Below are positions 46,267-55,594 of a DNA stretch of 64,000 nucleotides, one piece after another (the first letter of the stretch is position 1; the number at the start of each line of letters is the position of its first letter). The notes under the pieces were generated by a model that saw only the letters and a program-made list of their open reading frames with translations, had not been told where the DNA came from and did no database searches. Source of the stretch: an uncultured Bacteroidales bacterium (GTDB lineage Bacteria; Bacteroidota; Bacteroidia; Bacteroidales; UBA932); the NCBI GenBank assembly GCA_949289565.1, contig CASEOO010000016.1, forward strand, positions 124,001 through 188,000, written 5' to 3'. The position numbers were made by a program, and so were the translations under genes.

Positions 46267-47227
46267 CAATCCTCAGAAAGACCTGTCCATAGTAGTGTCT
46301 CTGTACAACGAGGCCGAATCCCTTCCAGAGCTCGTGTCATGGATAGAAAAAGTCATGGACAGGGAAAACTATGACTACGAATTGATTATGGTGGATGACG
46401 GCAGCAGGGACGGCTCCTGGGAAGTCATTCAGGCACTTGCAAAGAAAAACAGCAATATACGAGGCATATCATTCAGGAGGAACTACGGCAAGTCAGCCGC
46501 CCTGTACTGCGGCTTCGAGGCCGCGGCAGGCCGCGTAGTAGTGACTATGGACGCAGACCTGCAGGATTCACCTGAGGAAATCCCTGAAATGTATTCAATG
46601 ATCACAGGCCAGGGCTATGACATTGTATCCGGATGGAAACAGCACCGCCAGGACAACAAGCTGACGAAAAATCTTCCTTCCAAGCTGTACAATGCCACAG
46701 CCCGCATGATCACAGGGCTGAAGCTCCACGACATGAACTGCGGACTGAAAGCATACAGGAACGAGGTGGTGAAAAACATCGAAGTCTATGGCGAAATGCA
46801 CCGCTATATTCCATATTTGGCGAAAAACGCCGGCTTCGAAAAAATCACTGAAAAGCCCGTGCACCACCAGAAAAGAAAATACGGGAAAAGCAAATTCGGA
46901 ATAAACCGTTTCATCAACGGCTTCCTGGATCTGCTGTCGCTGTGGTTTCTCAGCACTTTCGGGAAAAAGCCTATGCATTTCTTCGGGCTGACAGGCACTC
47001 TGACTTTCGCGGCAGGCGGAGTCATAGCCGTATGGCTGATCATAGACAAGCTGACAGCCCAGGCTCACGGACTGCAGTTCCGCCCTGTCACAGACCAGCC
47101 GCTGTTCTATCTGGCCCTTGTCGCCCTCATAGCAGGCATCCAGCTCTTCCTTTCAGGCTTCATTGCCGAAATGATCTCGAGAAGCAGCGCGGACAGGAAT
47201 CATTACAACATCAAGGACCGGATATAA
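46259..47227 (+). CDS. GT2-family glycosyltransferase (DPM1/GtrB-like)
   Basis: A 322-residue membrane-bound glycosyltransferase. The N-terminal catalytic domain has LSIVVSLYNEAESLPEL, LIMVDDGSRDGSW and VTMDADLQDSPEE (the metal-binding Asp cluster), then DMNCGLKAYR. Two C-terminal helices follow (about 235-258 and 275-297). The layout matches polyprenyl-phosphate sugar transferases such as GtrB or DPM1. Donor and acceptor are unknown. Translationally coupled to the DUF4199 gene. Confidence 0.88.
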   Translation: MNSNPQKDLSIVVSLYNEAESLPELVSWIEKVMDRENYDYELIMVDDGSRDGSWEVIQALAKKNSNIRGISFRRNYGKSAALYCGFEAAAGRVVVTMDADLQDSPEEIPEMYSMITGQGYDIVSGWKQHRQDNKLTKNLPSKLYNATARMITGLKLHDMNCGLKAYRNEVVKNIEVYGEMHRYIPYLAKNAGFEKITEKPVHHQKRKYGKSKFGINRFINGFLDLLSLWFLSTFGKKPMHFFGLTGTLTFAAGGVIAVWLIIDKLTAQAHGLQFRPVTDQPLFYLALVALIAGIQLFLSGFIAEMISRSSADRNHYNIKDRI

Positions 47228-47256
47228 TCCAGTCCTTTTTCGTTCAACATGCATTG

Positions 47257-49245
47257 CTATCTGCACCGCATCCTCGACAGGAACTCGTCGCCGAGGGCTG
47301 ACTTGACACGGATATGCTGCAGGACAGCCTTCACGAATGTATTTGAATCAAACAGGCCGCCACGCACTTCCTCGAAATCACGTGTACGCTGGTCACTGTC
47401 CCCGTCTGCACCGAAACCTGTCATCGACGAAAGCGAAAACTCCTTTCTGGCATCCTCATACACCATCTTGTCCAGAGTCACTACCGACTCCTTCCATTTC
47501 TCCGCGATACGGATGACATCATCGACAGAAATATTCTCAGGATCGAGACCGTAATATTCGATCATCCTGTCATAGGCCCATGTCCATTCGTATGTATAAT
47601 AATGTGAATGTATATCGGCAAACCTCGCATTGAGATCCCGCACATCCTTCACGAGGCCATTTTCTATGTCGTCTATCAGCTTGTCAATCTCTGATTTCGG
47701 CGCTATAAGCCCCGAAATGTCCACCCATTGCCCCCGGCCGACGGGGGTATCCGGACGGAGTCTGGCACGAATGGCTTCTATATTGCCGTCAGGCACCGTC
47801 TCCAGCCTTTTTATAAGCGAATTGCCCAGAAACTTGTTGATAGCCAAATCATAAAAATGCAAGCCATTGTGCAGGGACGAATTCTTGATCTTCGCGCTCT
47901 GGTAAGAATATGTGTCGGATGTCTCGCCTGAAACTCTCACCAGATCTTTCAGAATAGCCACGGCATTCAGCATTTTCTGGATAGTATACGGGCTCAGAAG
48001 GTTGTAGTTTATGCATTCCAGCTTCTCAGGGTCTTTCCTGCCGTCGCGCTTTGGCCACTTCTGGGCGTCGCGGATAGTGCCCACGCTGCGTAGATTCACT
48101 CCAGGGAAAATATAAGAAGTGTTCTGCTGCTCAATCAGATAAGAGAACGGCAGGTCAGAAGTGTCCTGGTGAGAGACATGCCGGCCCATCACCAGCGAGA
48201 ATGCCCCTACCTTGGCCGGCCACAGCAGATATGAATCAGAAGCGGTTTTAGCCCCTCTCTCCATGATGCCCTGATGGATAGGCCCGAGCTTGTACATATG
48301 GTTGCTCTGGTTCGAGCCTGAGCCGGCATTCATGAAAGAGAACATCCCGGCTATGAGCAGAGTGGACTTGTGATGAGTCACGGTGAAAGGGCCGGCGAAA
48401 ATGGAGCATGCCTCCCCGTTCTCTCCATGGCAGTTGCAGAAGAAAAGCGAGTCTGAAGCTGAATAAGTATGCCCGATATGGCAGGACTGGCCGATAAAAC
48501 ATCTCGATACAGTGGCACGGTCCTCCACAGACGCGCCGCTGCAGATGATGAAATCATCGCCTATGACGCCCACGCCGATATGTACGGGAGCATGCCTGTT
48601 GCTGTTTATGCTGCCATTCTTCAAACGTCCTGCGCCTTCGATTTTACAGTGCTCCCCTATCTTCACATTCTTGATATACCCGGCATCCACTATGGTCACA
48701 TTAGGGGCTATCGTCCCCATGTCGGAAGACACAGACTCGACATACCTGTCCACGATGCTCTTCAGCCCGGCTATCAAGTCAGGCCTGTGCCTGTAAAGCG
48801 CCATGAAATATGCCTGGTGCGCCGACAGATAGTCATGAATCACGACCTCCCTGCCCCCTGTTTCATTCAGCACAGACACTTCCACTCCGTTTCCGAAGCT
48901 GGTGCGCCCGTCCACAAGGATGATATCCACATTCTCTATGAAGCAGTCATGGCCTATCTCATAGTTGGCGATATAGTTCTTCACATTTTCTATGCAGCAG
49001 TTGTCGCCCACTGTCACATTGTGCAGAGTAGTGTGATACAGCCCGGTGTGCTTCTTGATTCCTCCTGGCATCTCGAACACCTTTTCGAATCTTCCGAGCC
49101 GCACTTTTCCAGAAAAGCGGGAAGCATATACATATTCCGGGATGAAGCCATCCGCCACTTCCACGTCATTCCAATCGGCCGCCGTGCAGTTCTGCATCTT
49201 CAGCTGGCTGATTTCCTTTTCGGTAAGTTTCCGATATTGAGTCAT
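47257..49245 (-). CDS. DUF4954 left-handed beta-helix protein
   Basis: A 662-residue cytosolic protein. The first 350 residues contain many hexapeptide repeats of the left-handed beta-helix type (for example VTVGDNCCIENV, VKIGEHCKIEGA, CFIGQSCHIGH). The segment VTHHKSTLLIAGMFSFMNAGSGSNQSNHMYK (about 305-335) is characteristic of DUF4954. The C-terminal half is helical. The fold suggests an acyl- or nucleotidyl-transferase-like enzyme, but the substrate is unknown. It follows recX by 26 nt. Confidence 0.83.
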   Translation of the reverse strand: MTQYRKLTEKEISQLKMQNCTAADWNDVEVADGFIPEYVYASRFSGKVRLGRFEKVFEMPGGIKKHTGLYHTTLHNVTVGDNCCIENVKNYIANYEIGHDCFIENVDIILVDGRTSFGNGVEVSVLNETGGREVVIHDYLSAHQAYFMALYRHRPDLIAGLKSIVDRYVESVSSDMGTIAPNVTIVDAGYIKNVKIGEHCKIEGAGRLKNGSINSNRHAPVHIGVGVIGDDFIICSGASVEDRATVSRCFIGQSCHIGHTYSASDSLFFCNCHGENGEACSIFAGPFTVTHHKSTLLIAGMFSFMNAGSGSNQSNHMYKLGPIHQGIMERGAKTASDSYLLWPAKVGAFSLVMGRHVSHQDTSDLPFSYLIEQQNTSYIFPGVNLRSVGTIRDAQKWPKRDGRKDPEKLECINYNLLSPYTIQKMLNAVAILKDLVRVSGETSDTYSYQSAKIKNSSLHNGLHFYDLAINKFLGNSLIKRLETVPDGNIEAIRARLRPDTPVGRGQWVDISGLIAPKSEIDKLIDDIENGLVKDVRDLNARFADIHSHYYTYEWTWAYDRMIEYYGLDPENISVDDVIRIAEKWKESVVTLDKMVYEDARKEFSLSSMTGFGADGDSDQRTRDFEEVRGGLFDSNTFVKAVLQHIRVKSALGDEFLSRMRCR

Positions 49246-49271
49246 ATAGCGTATTTTGATATTGTGTCATG

Positions 49272-49772
49272 TCATTCTGATGAGTTTTTAAGCACGTCTT
49301 CGACCAATGCCCTCACCTCACCATACTCGTAGCCTCTTCCCAAAGCGAAGCGCAGGAGCTTGTACCTGCAATGCGGATCGTCCTTCAGAGCCGAGGCCTT
49401 CACTTTCAATGCCTTCTCCAGTTTCTCAAGTCCAGGATTCCCATCGATCTCCGCCATCGCCTCAGCCACAGCCTCCCTCGCCACCCCCTTTGCCGCGAGA
49501 GCATGCCTGATTTTGACCCTTCCCCACCCGGAAATCGCAGACTTGTCCCTCGCATAAGCCTTCGCATAGCGCGAATCGTCTATGAACTTCTCCGCCTTCA
49601 AACGGGATACTATCTCTTCGATGGCCTCCGGCCAATACAGGATGCCTCCGGCAATGTCACCGTCTTCCGCGGCGGCCTTCGACAGCTTTTTCCTGATGTC
49701 CGCTTCGCAATATTCCCTCTTTGAGCACAAGGCCATCATCCTGCTCAGCAATCTATCCTTCTTTTCATCCAT
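49272..49772 (-). CDS. recX: Regulatory protein RecX
   Basis: A protein of about 166 residues built of RecX three-helix repeats; marks are REYCEADIRKKL, IVSRLKAEKFIDDSRYAKAYARDK and GWGRVKIRHALAAKG. RecX binds RecA filaments and limits their activity. I start at the ATG at 49772; the frame continues to a TTG at 49787 that overlaps the patatin stop. recA lies 3.8 kb away on the other strand. Confidence 0.88.
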   Translation of the reverse strand: MDEKKDRLLSRMMALCSKREYCEADIRKKLSKAAAEDGDIAGGILYWPEAIEEIVSRLKAEKFIDDSRYAKAYARDKSAISGWGRVKIRHALAAKGVAREAVAEAMAEIDGNPGLEKLEKALKVKASALKDDPHCRYKLLRFALGRGYEYGEVRALVEDVLKNSSE

Positions 49773-49777
49773 AACCT

Positions 49778-52243
49778 TCAGAACCAATAGCCTATGTTAA
49801 TATAGAATCCGACATTTCTCGTCAGGTTCGACCAATGTATATCGGCCGACACCGGGCCGAAAATGGCATCGAAAGAATATTCCAGGCCTGCGCCGAAATA
49901 TCCCGGGCCCTTGGCGTAGGTGCTGAAGTCATCACAGTCCCTGGCATAGTTCAATATGGCTGTGACATAATGGTTTTTCACCACCCTGAACCGGTAATCG
50001 GTCCTGAATATAGTCAGAATATTCCTCATGGCGGACACGCTGTTCACTCCTATGAACGGCATCTGCTGGTCGACATACCTGCCGGGGATGCATCCACCCA
50101 TGGCGTTTATATAAGCCAGTGGCACGTCTTTCCCGAAAAGAAGCCTGAAATCCACAGATGGGATGAAAGCAAACAGCTTCCCTCCCGGAACTACAACCTT
50201 GGCATCCAGCTGGACAGCATGGAAATTGCGGAAATTCGACGGAAAGCCGGCGAATGTCCATCCGTAAGACAGTCCCGCAGAATAGCCGCGGCTCGGGAAA
50301 TAGCCGTCATCAAAATTCTCGCTACGGGCATCCAGGAAAAGGGAAACGTAGTCATTTCTGAGCTGGGTGAGGTCATAGTCTCCCATAATAGCCTCGGAAG
50401 ACATGGCTGAACCCACCCTGAAAAAATCATTTCTGATGCCCACTTTCATGTCGAACAGCGTCCATTTGATATTTGACAGATAGAACTCCTCCCTCACATT
50501 CAGATAACTCAGATTCATCCGTGACTGGGTCAGGTCCAGAAAGCTCATGAAATTCAGGTCCGTCCAGCGGACAGAAGCAGAGGCATTCAAGGTCGGGGTC
50601 TTGGGTGCGTCATATGAATAATGGAAGCGGAAATATGGATTCACGCTTATCCTGCCTGTGAAATCATATTTCGAGCCATGCAGCCTGTGCGCATTCAGCC
50701 CGACATTCAGCAATACAGAAACCAGCTCTTCCGAATCCAGCCTCATGCCTATGCCCAGCTGATGCACCGGGCCTGGCTTGCAATTGAAAACCAGTCTGAA
50801 AGGCTCTGACTTGCCCTCCATTTCATATGTCACATAGTCATAGCACTGCGTCCCGAATATTCCTGCGACAATGTGCTCCACATCCTGCCTGCTGACTGTG
50901 TCACCTGGTTCAATGTCTATTCTCCGCATCAGGATGGCTTTCTCGCGGTCGCTGACTCCTCTGATATCGATTTCAGACACCACCACTGGCCTCATGTTCA
51001 AATCGACGGCCTTGGTGTTATGAAGCCTGGATGAACCCTCTCCCAGCCGGTCCTTGATAGATTTAAGCTTCATTTCGTTCCGGTAAGCGGCGGCATATCC
51101 CTCATGAATGATCTTGTCTATGCTTTTCGAATCAAAACTCATCATGTCATATCCCGGGAGATGAGGATGGATATTGATGTCAGCCAGGGTCATATTGTGC
51201 TCATAAACCGAACGTCCCAGCATATCTATGCCCTGGCTGATGATGTCCCCGATATTGTTTATCTCGTTATACTGTTTTCTGTCCGTGGAGACCTCCACGC
51301 CTATCACTATGTCTGCTCCCAGAAAACGGGCCATGGCAGTGGGATAGTTGTCCCTCATCCCGCCGTCCACCAGCACCATTCCGTCCACCTTCACCGGAGC
51401 GAATACTCCAGGGATAGACATAGTGGAGCGCATGGCAGTAGAAAAATTTCCGCTGAGCCAATATTTGGCAGTGCCGCTGACCAGCTCCGTAGCCACGCAT
51501 ACAAATGGTATAGGCAATGCCGAGAAGCTGATGCTGTCCTGATACCCAACTGACAGGGCGTTGATAAGATTGTATACATTCTGCCCGAAAATGTATCCGG
51601 ACGGAAGGCTGCCCAGAAGATTGTCCTTGACCAGGTCCTGCGGCTTTCCTGCATCGGCGCCAAGCTTGATGAATTCATCATGCCTTTTCGTGTCGACATA
51701 CTTCATCTCGTCTTCGAGAAGGACCTTGTAATAGCCGGTATCATAGTAGAACGGTATGGACAGCACATATTTTTCCCTGTACTTGGACTCGGTGTATGAC
51801 ACATATTCCCTCGGCACCATGTCGCTCATAGCCATAGTCCAGTCCACCTGCCTGATGATGGAATCTATCTGGTCCGCTGAATATCCCAGGGCATAGATGC
51901 CCCCGATAAGGCCGCCCATGCTCGTGCCGAGAACCATGTCCACAGGCATGTCTATGGATTCCAGATATTTCAGCACCCCTATCTGCGCGGCGCCCTTCGC
52001 CCCGCCGCCGCTGAGCACGAGGGCGACAGCAGGCCTGGACTGGCGTATGCTGTCCATTCTGGCCCTGATATGGCTGATGGAAAGAGAATCCGCCCTGGTA
52101 AAAGGATACGGCTTGGCTGTCAGAGCCTTGTCAATGTCAGGGCGATCCGCGGCCATTTCCGCCTGCACAGGCGGGGCGGACAGAAAGTAAAAAAGCAATA
52201 TTGCCGCAGGCAAAAATATGGTGGTCAGAATCTTGCTTCGCAT
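49778..52243 (-). CDS. Patatin-Omp85 fusion (type Vd secretion-like phospholipase)
   Basis: An 821-residue exported protein. Signal peptide (to about 29), then a patatin domain with the oxyanion motif SGGGAKG (about 78-84), nucleophile GTSMGG (Ser near 107) and the dyad Asp in VDGGMRDNYP. A POTRA-like segment (VVSEIDIRGVSDREKAILMRR) follows at about 420-500, then an Omp85-type barrel ending in NIGYWF with terminal Phe. This matches PlpD-type autotransporters, where the barrel exports the lipase domain. It lies 3 nt after rlmN. Confidence 0.88.
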   Translation of the reverse strand: MRSKILTTIFLPAAILLFYFLSAPPVQAEMAADRPDIDKALTAKPYPFTRADSLSISHIRARMDSIRQSRPAVALVLSGGGAKGAAQIGVLKYLESIDMPVDMVLGTSMGGLIGGIYALGYSADQIDSIIRQVDWTMAMSDMVPREYVSYTESKYREKYVLSIPFYYDTGYYKVLLEDEMKYVDTKRHDEFIKLGADAGKPQDLVKDNLLGSLPSGYIFGQNVYNLINALSVGYQDSISFSALPIPFVCVATELVSGTAKYWLSGNFSTAMRSTMSIPGVFAPVKVDGMVLVDGGMRDNYPTAMARFLGADIVIGVEVSTDRKQYNEINNIGDIISQGIDMLGRSVYEHNMTLADINIHPHLPGYDMMSFDSKSIDKIIHEGYAAAYRNEMKLKSIKDRLGEGSSRLHNTKAVDLNMRPVVVSEIDIRGVSDREKAILMRRIDIEPGDTVSRQDVEHIVAGIFGTQCYDYVTYEMEGKSEPFRLVFNCKPGPVHQLGIGMRLDSEELVSVLLNVGLNAHRLHGSKYDFTGRISVNPYFRFHYSYDAPKTPTLNASASVRWTDLNFMSFLDLTQSRMNLSYLNVREEFYLSNIKWTLFDMKVGIRNDFFRVGSAMSSEAIMGDYDLTQLRNDYVSLFLDARSENFDDGYFPSRGYSAGLSYGWTFAGFPSNFRNFHAVQLDAKVVVPGGKLFAFIPSVDFRLLFGKDVPLAYINAMGGCIPGRYVDQQMPFIGVNSVSAMRNILTIFRTDYRFRVVKNHYVTAILNYARDCDDFSTYAKGPGYFGAGLEYSFDAIFGPVSADIHWSNLTRNVGFYINIGYWF

Positions 52244-52246
52244 AAT

Positions 52247-53344
52247 TCACTCCTTGTGTTTGCCTGCAAGCATGCCGCAGGCCGCCAGTATGTCCTCTCC
52301 TCTGGATGCCCTGACTGTGGCCAGCACGCCATTGGCATTGAGCCTTTCCTGAAATCTTTTGATGACGGCGTCAGGCGGACAGTCATAAGGGAAATCCGGG
52401 ATTTTATGAAACCTGATGAGATTCACACGGCACTCAAGCCCTTTGAGCATACGGCTCAGGGCATCTGCATGACGGATAGAATCATTGAAACCGGCAAACA
52501 TCGTATATTCAAAGCTGACACGCCGCTGCCCGGTGAAGTCGTATTGCCTGACCAGGGCAAGTATATCCCTGATATCGAAAGCTTTTTCAGCAGGCATGAT
52601 GGTGAACCGCTCCTCAGGGAAAGGGTCGTGGAGACTTATGGCCAGATGGCAGCGGCTCTCGTCCAGGAATTTTTTCAATGCCGGCATCACGCCTATGGTG
52701 GACAGCGTGATACGCTTGGGGCTCCACCCGAATCCCCAGTCAGCGGTCAGCACCTCGATGGCGCGCATGACGTTTTCATAGTTGTCAAGCGGCTCTCCCA
52801 TGCCCATGAATACTGCATTCGTAAGGTTCGCAGACTCGTCCACTGCGATGAACTGGGACAAAATATCCGCCACGGAAAGGTGTCCGTGGAATCCTTGGCG
52901 TCCTGTCATGCAGAACTTGCATCCCATCCTGCATCCTGACTGTGAAGATACGCAGAGAGTGGCACGGCCGCCGTCAGGTATCATCACGGCTTCCACAGCT
53001 CCGGATTCGAGAGTGCTTTCCTCAGCCAGGCAGTCGTCTGTGACGCCAAGACCGGACTTCAGTGTGCATCTGACAGGGAATAGATACTTTTTCGTGCCGT
53101 CACGTGAAACCTGCAGGCCAGTGTACGGAATCACCCCTGTTTCATATTTTTCAGACAATTTCTGCCTGCCGGACTTGGAGATGTTCGTCATTTCATCTAT
53201 CGACCGGGCGCGCTTCTGATAAATCCACTGAGCTATCTGCCCTGCCGTGAAGCCGGGCAGACCTTCCTCAAGGACTATCTTTCTCAGTTCTTCCGGAGTC
53301 TTTCCTAGCAATTTTTTCTTCATATCCAATTCTGCTATGGTCAT
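52247..53344 (-). CDS. rlmN: 23S rRNA/tRNA adenine C2-methyltransferase RlmN
   Basis: A 365-residue radical SAM methyltransferase acting on A2503 of 23S rRNA and A37 of some tRNAs. The cluster motif CRMGCKFC (Cys138, Cys142, Cys145), the substrate-binding GMGEPLDN and ITLSTIGV, and the C-terminal catalytic Cys in AACGML (about 356) are visible. The second ATG (53323, MKKKLLGKTPEEL) also fits the family start. A minus-strand TAATTTTG element lies at 53367-53374. Confidence 0.94.
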   Translation of the reverse strand: MTIAELDMKKKLLGKTPEELRKIVLEEGLPGFTAGQIAQWIYQKRARSIDEMTNISKSGRQKLSEKYETGVIPYTGLQVSRDGTKKYLFPVRCTLKSGLGVTDDCLAEESTLESGAVEAVMIPDGGRATLCVSSQSGCRMGCKFCMTGRQGFHGHLSVADILSQFIAVDESANLTNAVFMGMGEPLDNYENVMRAIEVLTADWGFGWSPKRITLSTIGVMPALKKFLDESRCHLAISLHDPFPEERFTIMPAEKAFDIRDILALVRQYDFTGQRRVSFEYTMFAGFNDSIRHADALSRMLKGLECRVNLIRFHKIPDFPYDCPPDAVIKRFQERLNANGVLATVRASRGEDILAACGMLAGKHKE

Positions 53345-53366
53345 GTCATGGCGTCCGCCAATCTTG

Positions 53367-53374
53367 CAAAATTA
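53367..53374 (-). promoter_or_regulatory. TAnnTTTG element for the rlmN operon
   Basis: TAATTTTG on the minus strand lies 22 nt before the first possible rlmN ATG. The -33 box is not clear. Confidence 0.4.
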
Positions 53375-53454
53375 ACAAATTTCGAAACCATATGAACTGC
53401 CGGATTCTATTTTTTCAGATTTATTTCCACAAATCATAAATGACCGGAAAAACA

Positions 53455-53486
53455 TTTGCTCAGCTCTCGACTTTTATATACATTTG
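53455..53486 (+). promoter_or_regulatory. Promoter of recA
   Basis: TTTG (53455-53458) and TACATTTG (53479-53486) are separated by exactly 20 nt, a full match to the Bacteroidales consensus, 57 nt before the recA ATG. I saw no obvious LexA-type palindrome over it. Confidence 0.8.
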
Positions 53487-53543
53487 CAGGATAGGGCTGA
53501 CGGAAAGACCGGAGCCTGGAAATGAAAAATAAAACAGACATTT

Positions 53544-54575
53544 ATGGCTAAAGAAGCAGAAAAGGAAGCTGTCGATGTGAGCGCCGCGAAACTGAAAGCG
53601 CTGCAGGCAACTATCGACAAGATTGAGAAGGATTACGGGAAAGGCGCCATCATGAAGATGGGTGAAGACCAGCCAAAATGGGAAGTGTCAGTGATTCCGA
53701 GCGGATCAATAGCCCTCGACCATGCACTGGGCATAGGCGGATACCCTCGGGGCCGTGTCATAGAAATCTTCGGGCCTGAATCAAGCGGAAAGACCACGCT
53801 GGCCATCCACGCGATAGCACAGGCACAGAAACAGGGAGGCATAGCGGCCATCATCGATGCAGAGCACGCCTTCGACAGAACATATGCGAAGAATCTCGGA
53901 GTGAACCTGGAGACCCTGCTCATATCGCAGCCGGACAACGGGGAGCAAGCCCTGGAGATAGCTGACAATCTGATACGCTCAGGGGCCATCGACATCATCG
54001 TCATCGACTCCGTGGCGGCCCTGACGCCCAAAGCCGAGATCGAAGGGGAAATGGGAGATTCGAAGATGGGGCTGCAGGCCAGGCTGATGAGCCAGGCGCT
54101 CAGAAAGCTTACCGCCAATATCAGCAAGACGAACACCTGCTGCATTTTCATAAACCAGCTGCGCGACAAGATAGGCGTGATGTTCGGAAATCCTGAAACC
54201 ACTACAGGGGGAAATGCGCTGAAATTTTATGCCTCTGTACGGGTGGACGTGCGCAGGACCACTCAAATAAAGGATGGCGAGGAAGCTCTCGGAAACAGGA
54301 CCAGGGTGAAGATTGTGAAGAACAAGCTTGCCCCTCCTTTCAAAAAGGCGGAATTCGACATTGTCTTCGGAGAAGGTATCTCGCATATAGGGGAAATCAT
54401 CGACCTGGGAGTGGAATTCGACATCATAAAGAAGAGCGGCTCATGGTTCAGCTACGGCGACACCAGGCTGGCACAGGGGCGCGAGGCTGTAAAGCAGCTC
54501 CTCACAGACAACGTGGAGCTGAGCGAGGAGATTGAAGGCAAGATCCGCGAGGCAATGGCGGAAATGAAAGACTGA
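53544..54575 (+). CDS. recA: Recombinase RecA
   Basis: A 343-residue ATP-dependent DNA strand-exchange protein. Walker A is GPESSGKT (77-84), Walker B region [12 protein letters not shown], then the DNA-binding loop [26 protein letters not shown]. Full length, with a short acidic C-terminus. It has its own strong promoter and is followed 24 nt later by trpS. Confidence 0.98.
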   Translation: MAKEAEKEAVDVSAAKLKALQATIDKIEKDYGKGAIMKMGEDQPKWEVSVIPSGSIALDHALGIGGYPRGRVIEIFGPESSGKTTLAIHAIAQAQKQGGIAAIIDAEHAFDRTYAKNLGVNLETLLISQPDNGEQALEIADNLIRSGAIDIIVIDSVAALTPKAEIEGEMGDSKMGLQARLMSQALRKLTANISKTNTCCIFINQLRDKIGVMFGNPETTTGGNALKFYASVRVDVRRTTQIKDGEEALGNRTRVKIVKNKLAPPFKKAEFDIVFGEGISHIGEIIDLGVEFDIIKKSGSWFSYGDTRLAQGREAVKQLLTDNVELSEEIEGKIREAMAEMKD

Positions 54576-54599
54576 GGACCTGACGAAAAAATATAAATT

Positions 54600-55589
54600 A
54601 TGGATACAGTATTAAGCGGAATCCGCTCCACGGGACATCTCCATCTGGGGAACTATTTCGGAGCGCTGAGAAATTTCGTCAGAATTCAGGACGAATACAA
54701 ATGTTTCTTTTTCATAGCCGACCTGCATTCGCTGACGACGCATCCGCACCCGGACGACTTTCATGCGAGCGTAAAGACCATACTGGCAGAATATCTGGCC
54801 GCAGGGCTCGACCCTGAAAAATCTGCCATATACATTCAAAGCGATGTGCCTGAGATAAGCGAACTGTATGTTCTTCTCAACATGATAGCATACGTGGGAG
54901 AACTGGAAAGGACGGTGACATTCAAGGAAAAGGTCCGCCAGAATCCGAACAACGTGAATGCCGGCCTGCTCACCTACCCTGTTCTGATGGCCTCCGACAT
55001 ACTCGCCCACAGGGCTCAGCGGGTGCCTGTAGGAAAGGACCAGGAACAGCATCTGGAACTGGCCAGGGTTTTCGCCCGCAGGTTCAACAACATGTACGGC
55101 GAAGAAATTTTCCCTGAGCCGAGGAATCTCGTATTCCAGGGTGGCGCAGTCAAAGTTCCAGGGCTGGACGGAAGCGGGAAAATGGGAAAGAGCAATGGAA
55201 ACGGCGTCTATCTCTATGATGACGAGAAGACCATCACCAAAAAAGTGATGAAAGCCGTGACAGATTCCGGCCCGACAGAGCCGAATTCCCCTATGCCTGA
55301 AGTGATTCAGAATCTTTTCACCCTGATGAAACTCGTGTCTGACCAGTCCACCGTGGACTATTTCACAGAGAAATGGAACGACTGCAGCATCAGATACGGA
55401 GATTTGAAAAAGCAGCTGGCCGCAGACATCTGCAAGGTGACGCTGCCTATCAAAGAGAAGATAGACGCCATATACAACGATGACGCATACCTTTCTAAGG
55501 TCGTGGCTTCAGGACGTGAAAGGGCGAGGGAAAGTGCAGGGGCGACGCTTTCTCTGGTACGGAAGGCAGTAGGTTTCAAATCATTCTGA
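54600..55589 (+). CDS. trpS: Tryptophan--tRNA ligase
   Basis: A 329-residue class I synthetase. The HIGH-type motif is GHLHLGN (13-19) and the KMSKS-type motif is KMGKSNG (about 197). The core has FFIADLHSLTTHP and PVGKDQEQHLELAR. Full length. It lies between recA and an aldehyde dehydrogenase gene, with a 5-nt gap to the latter. Confidence 0.97.
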   Translation: MDTVLSGIRSTGHLHLGNYFGALRNFVRIQDEYKCFFFIADLHSLTTHPHPDDFHASVKTILAEYLAAGLDPEKSAIYIQSDVPEISELYVLLNMIAYVGELERTVTFKEKVRQNPNNVNAGLLTYPVLMASDILAHRAQRVPVGKDQEQHLELARVFARRFNNMYGEEIFPEPRNLVFQGGAVKVPGLDGSGKMGKSNGNGVYLYDDEKTITKKVMKAVTDSGPTEPNSPMPEVIQNLFTLMKLVSDQSTVDYFTEKWNDCSIRYGDLKKQLAADICKVTLPIKEKIDAIYNDDAYLSKVVASGRERARESAGATLSLVRKAVGFKSF

Positions 55590-55594
55590 CGGAT

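Noticed and set aside
48469-49332. Plus-strand 287-codon frame opposite the DUF4954 gene
   Set aside because: The opposite strand encodes clear hexapeptide repeats; this frame has no family resemblance.
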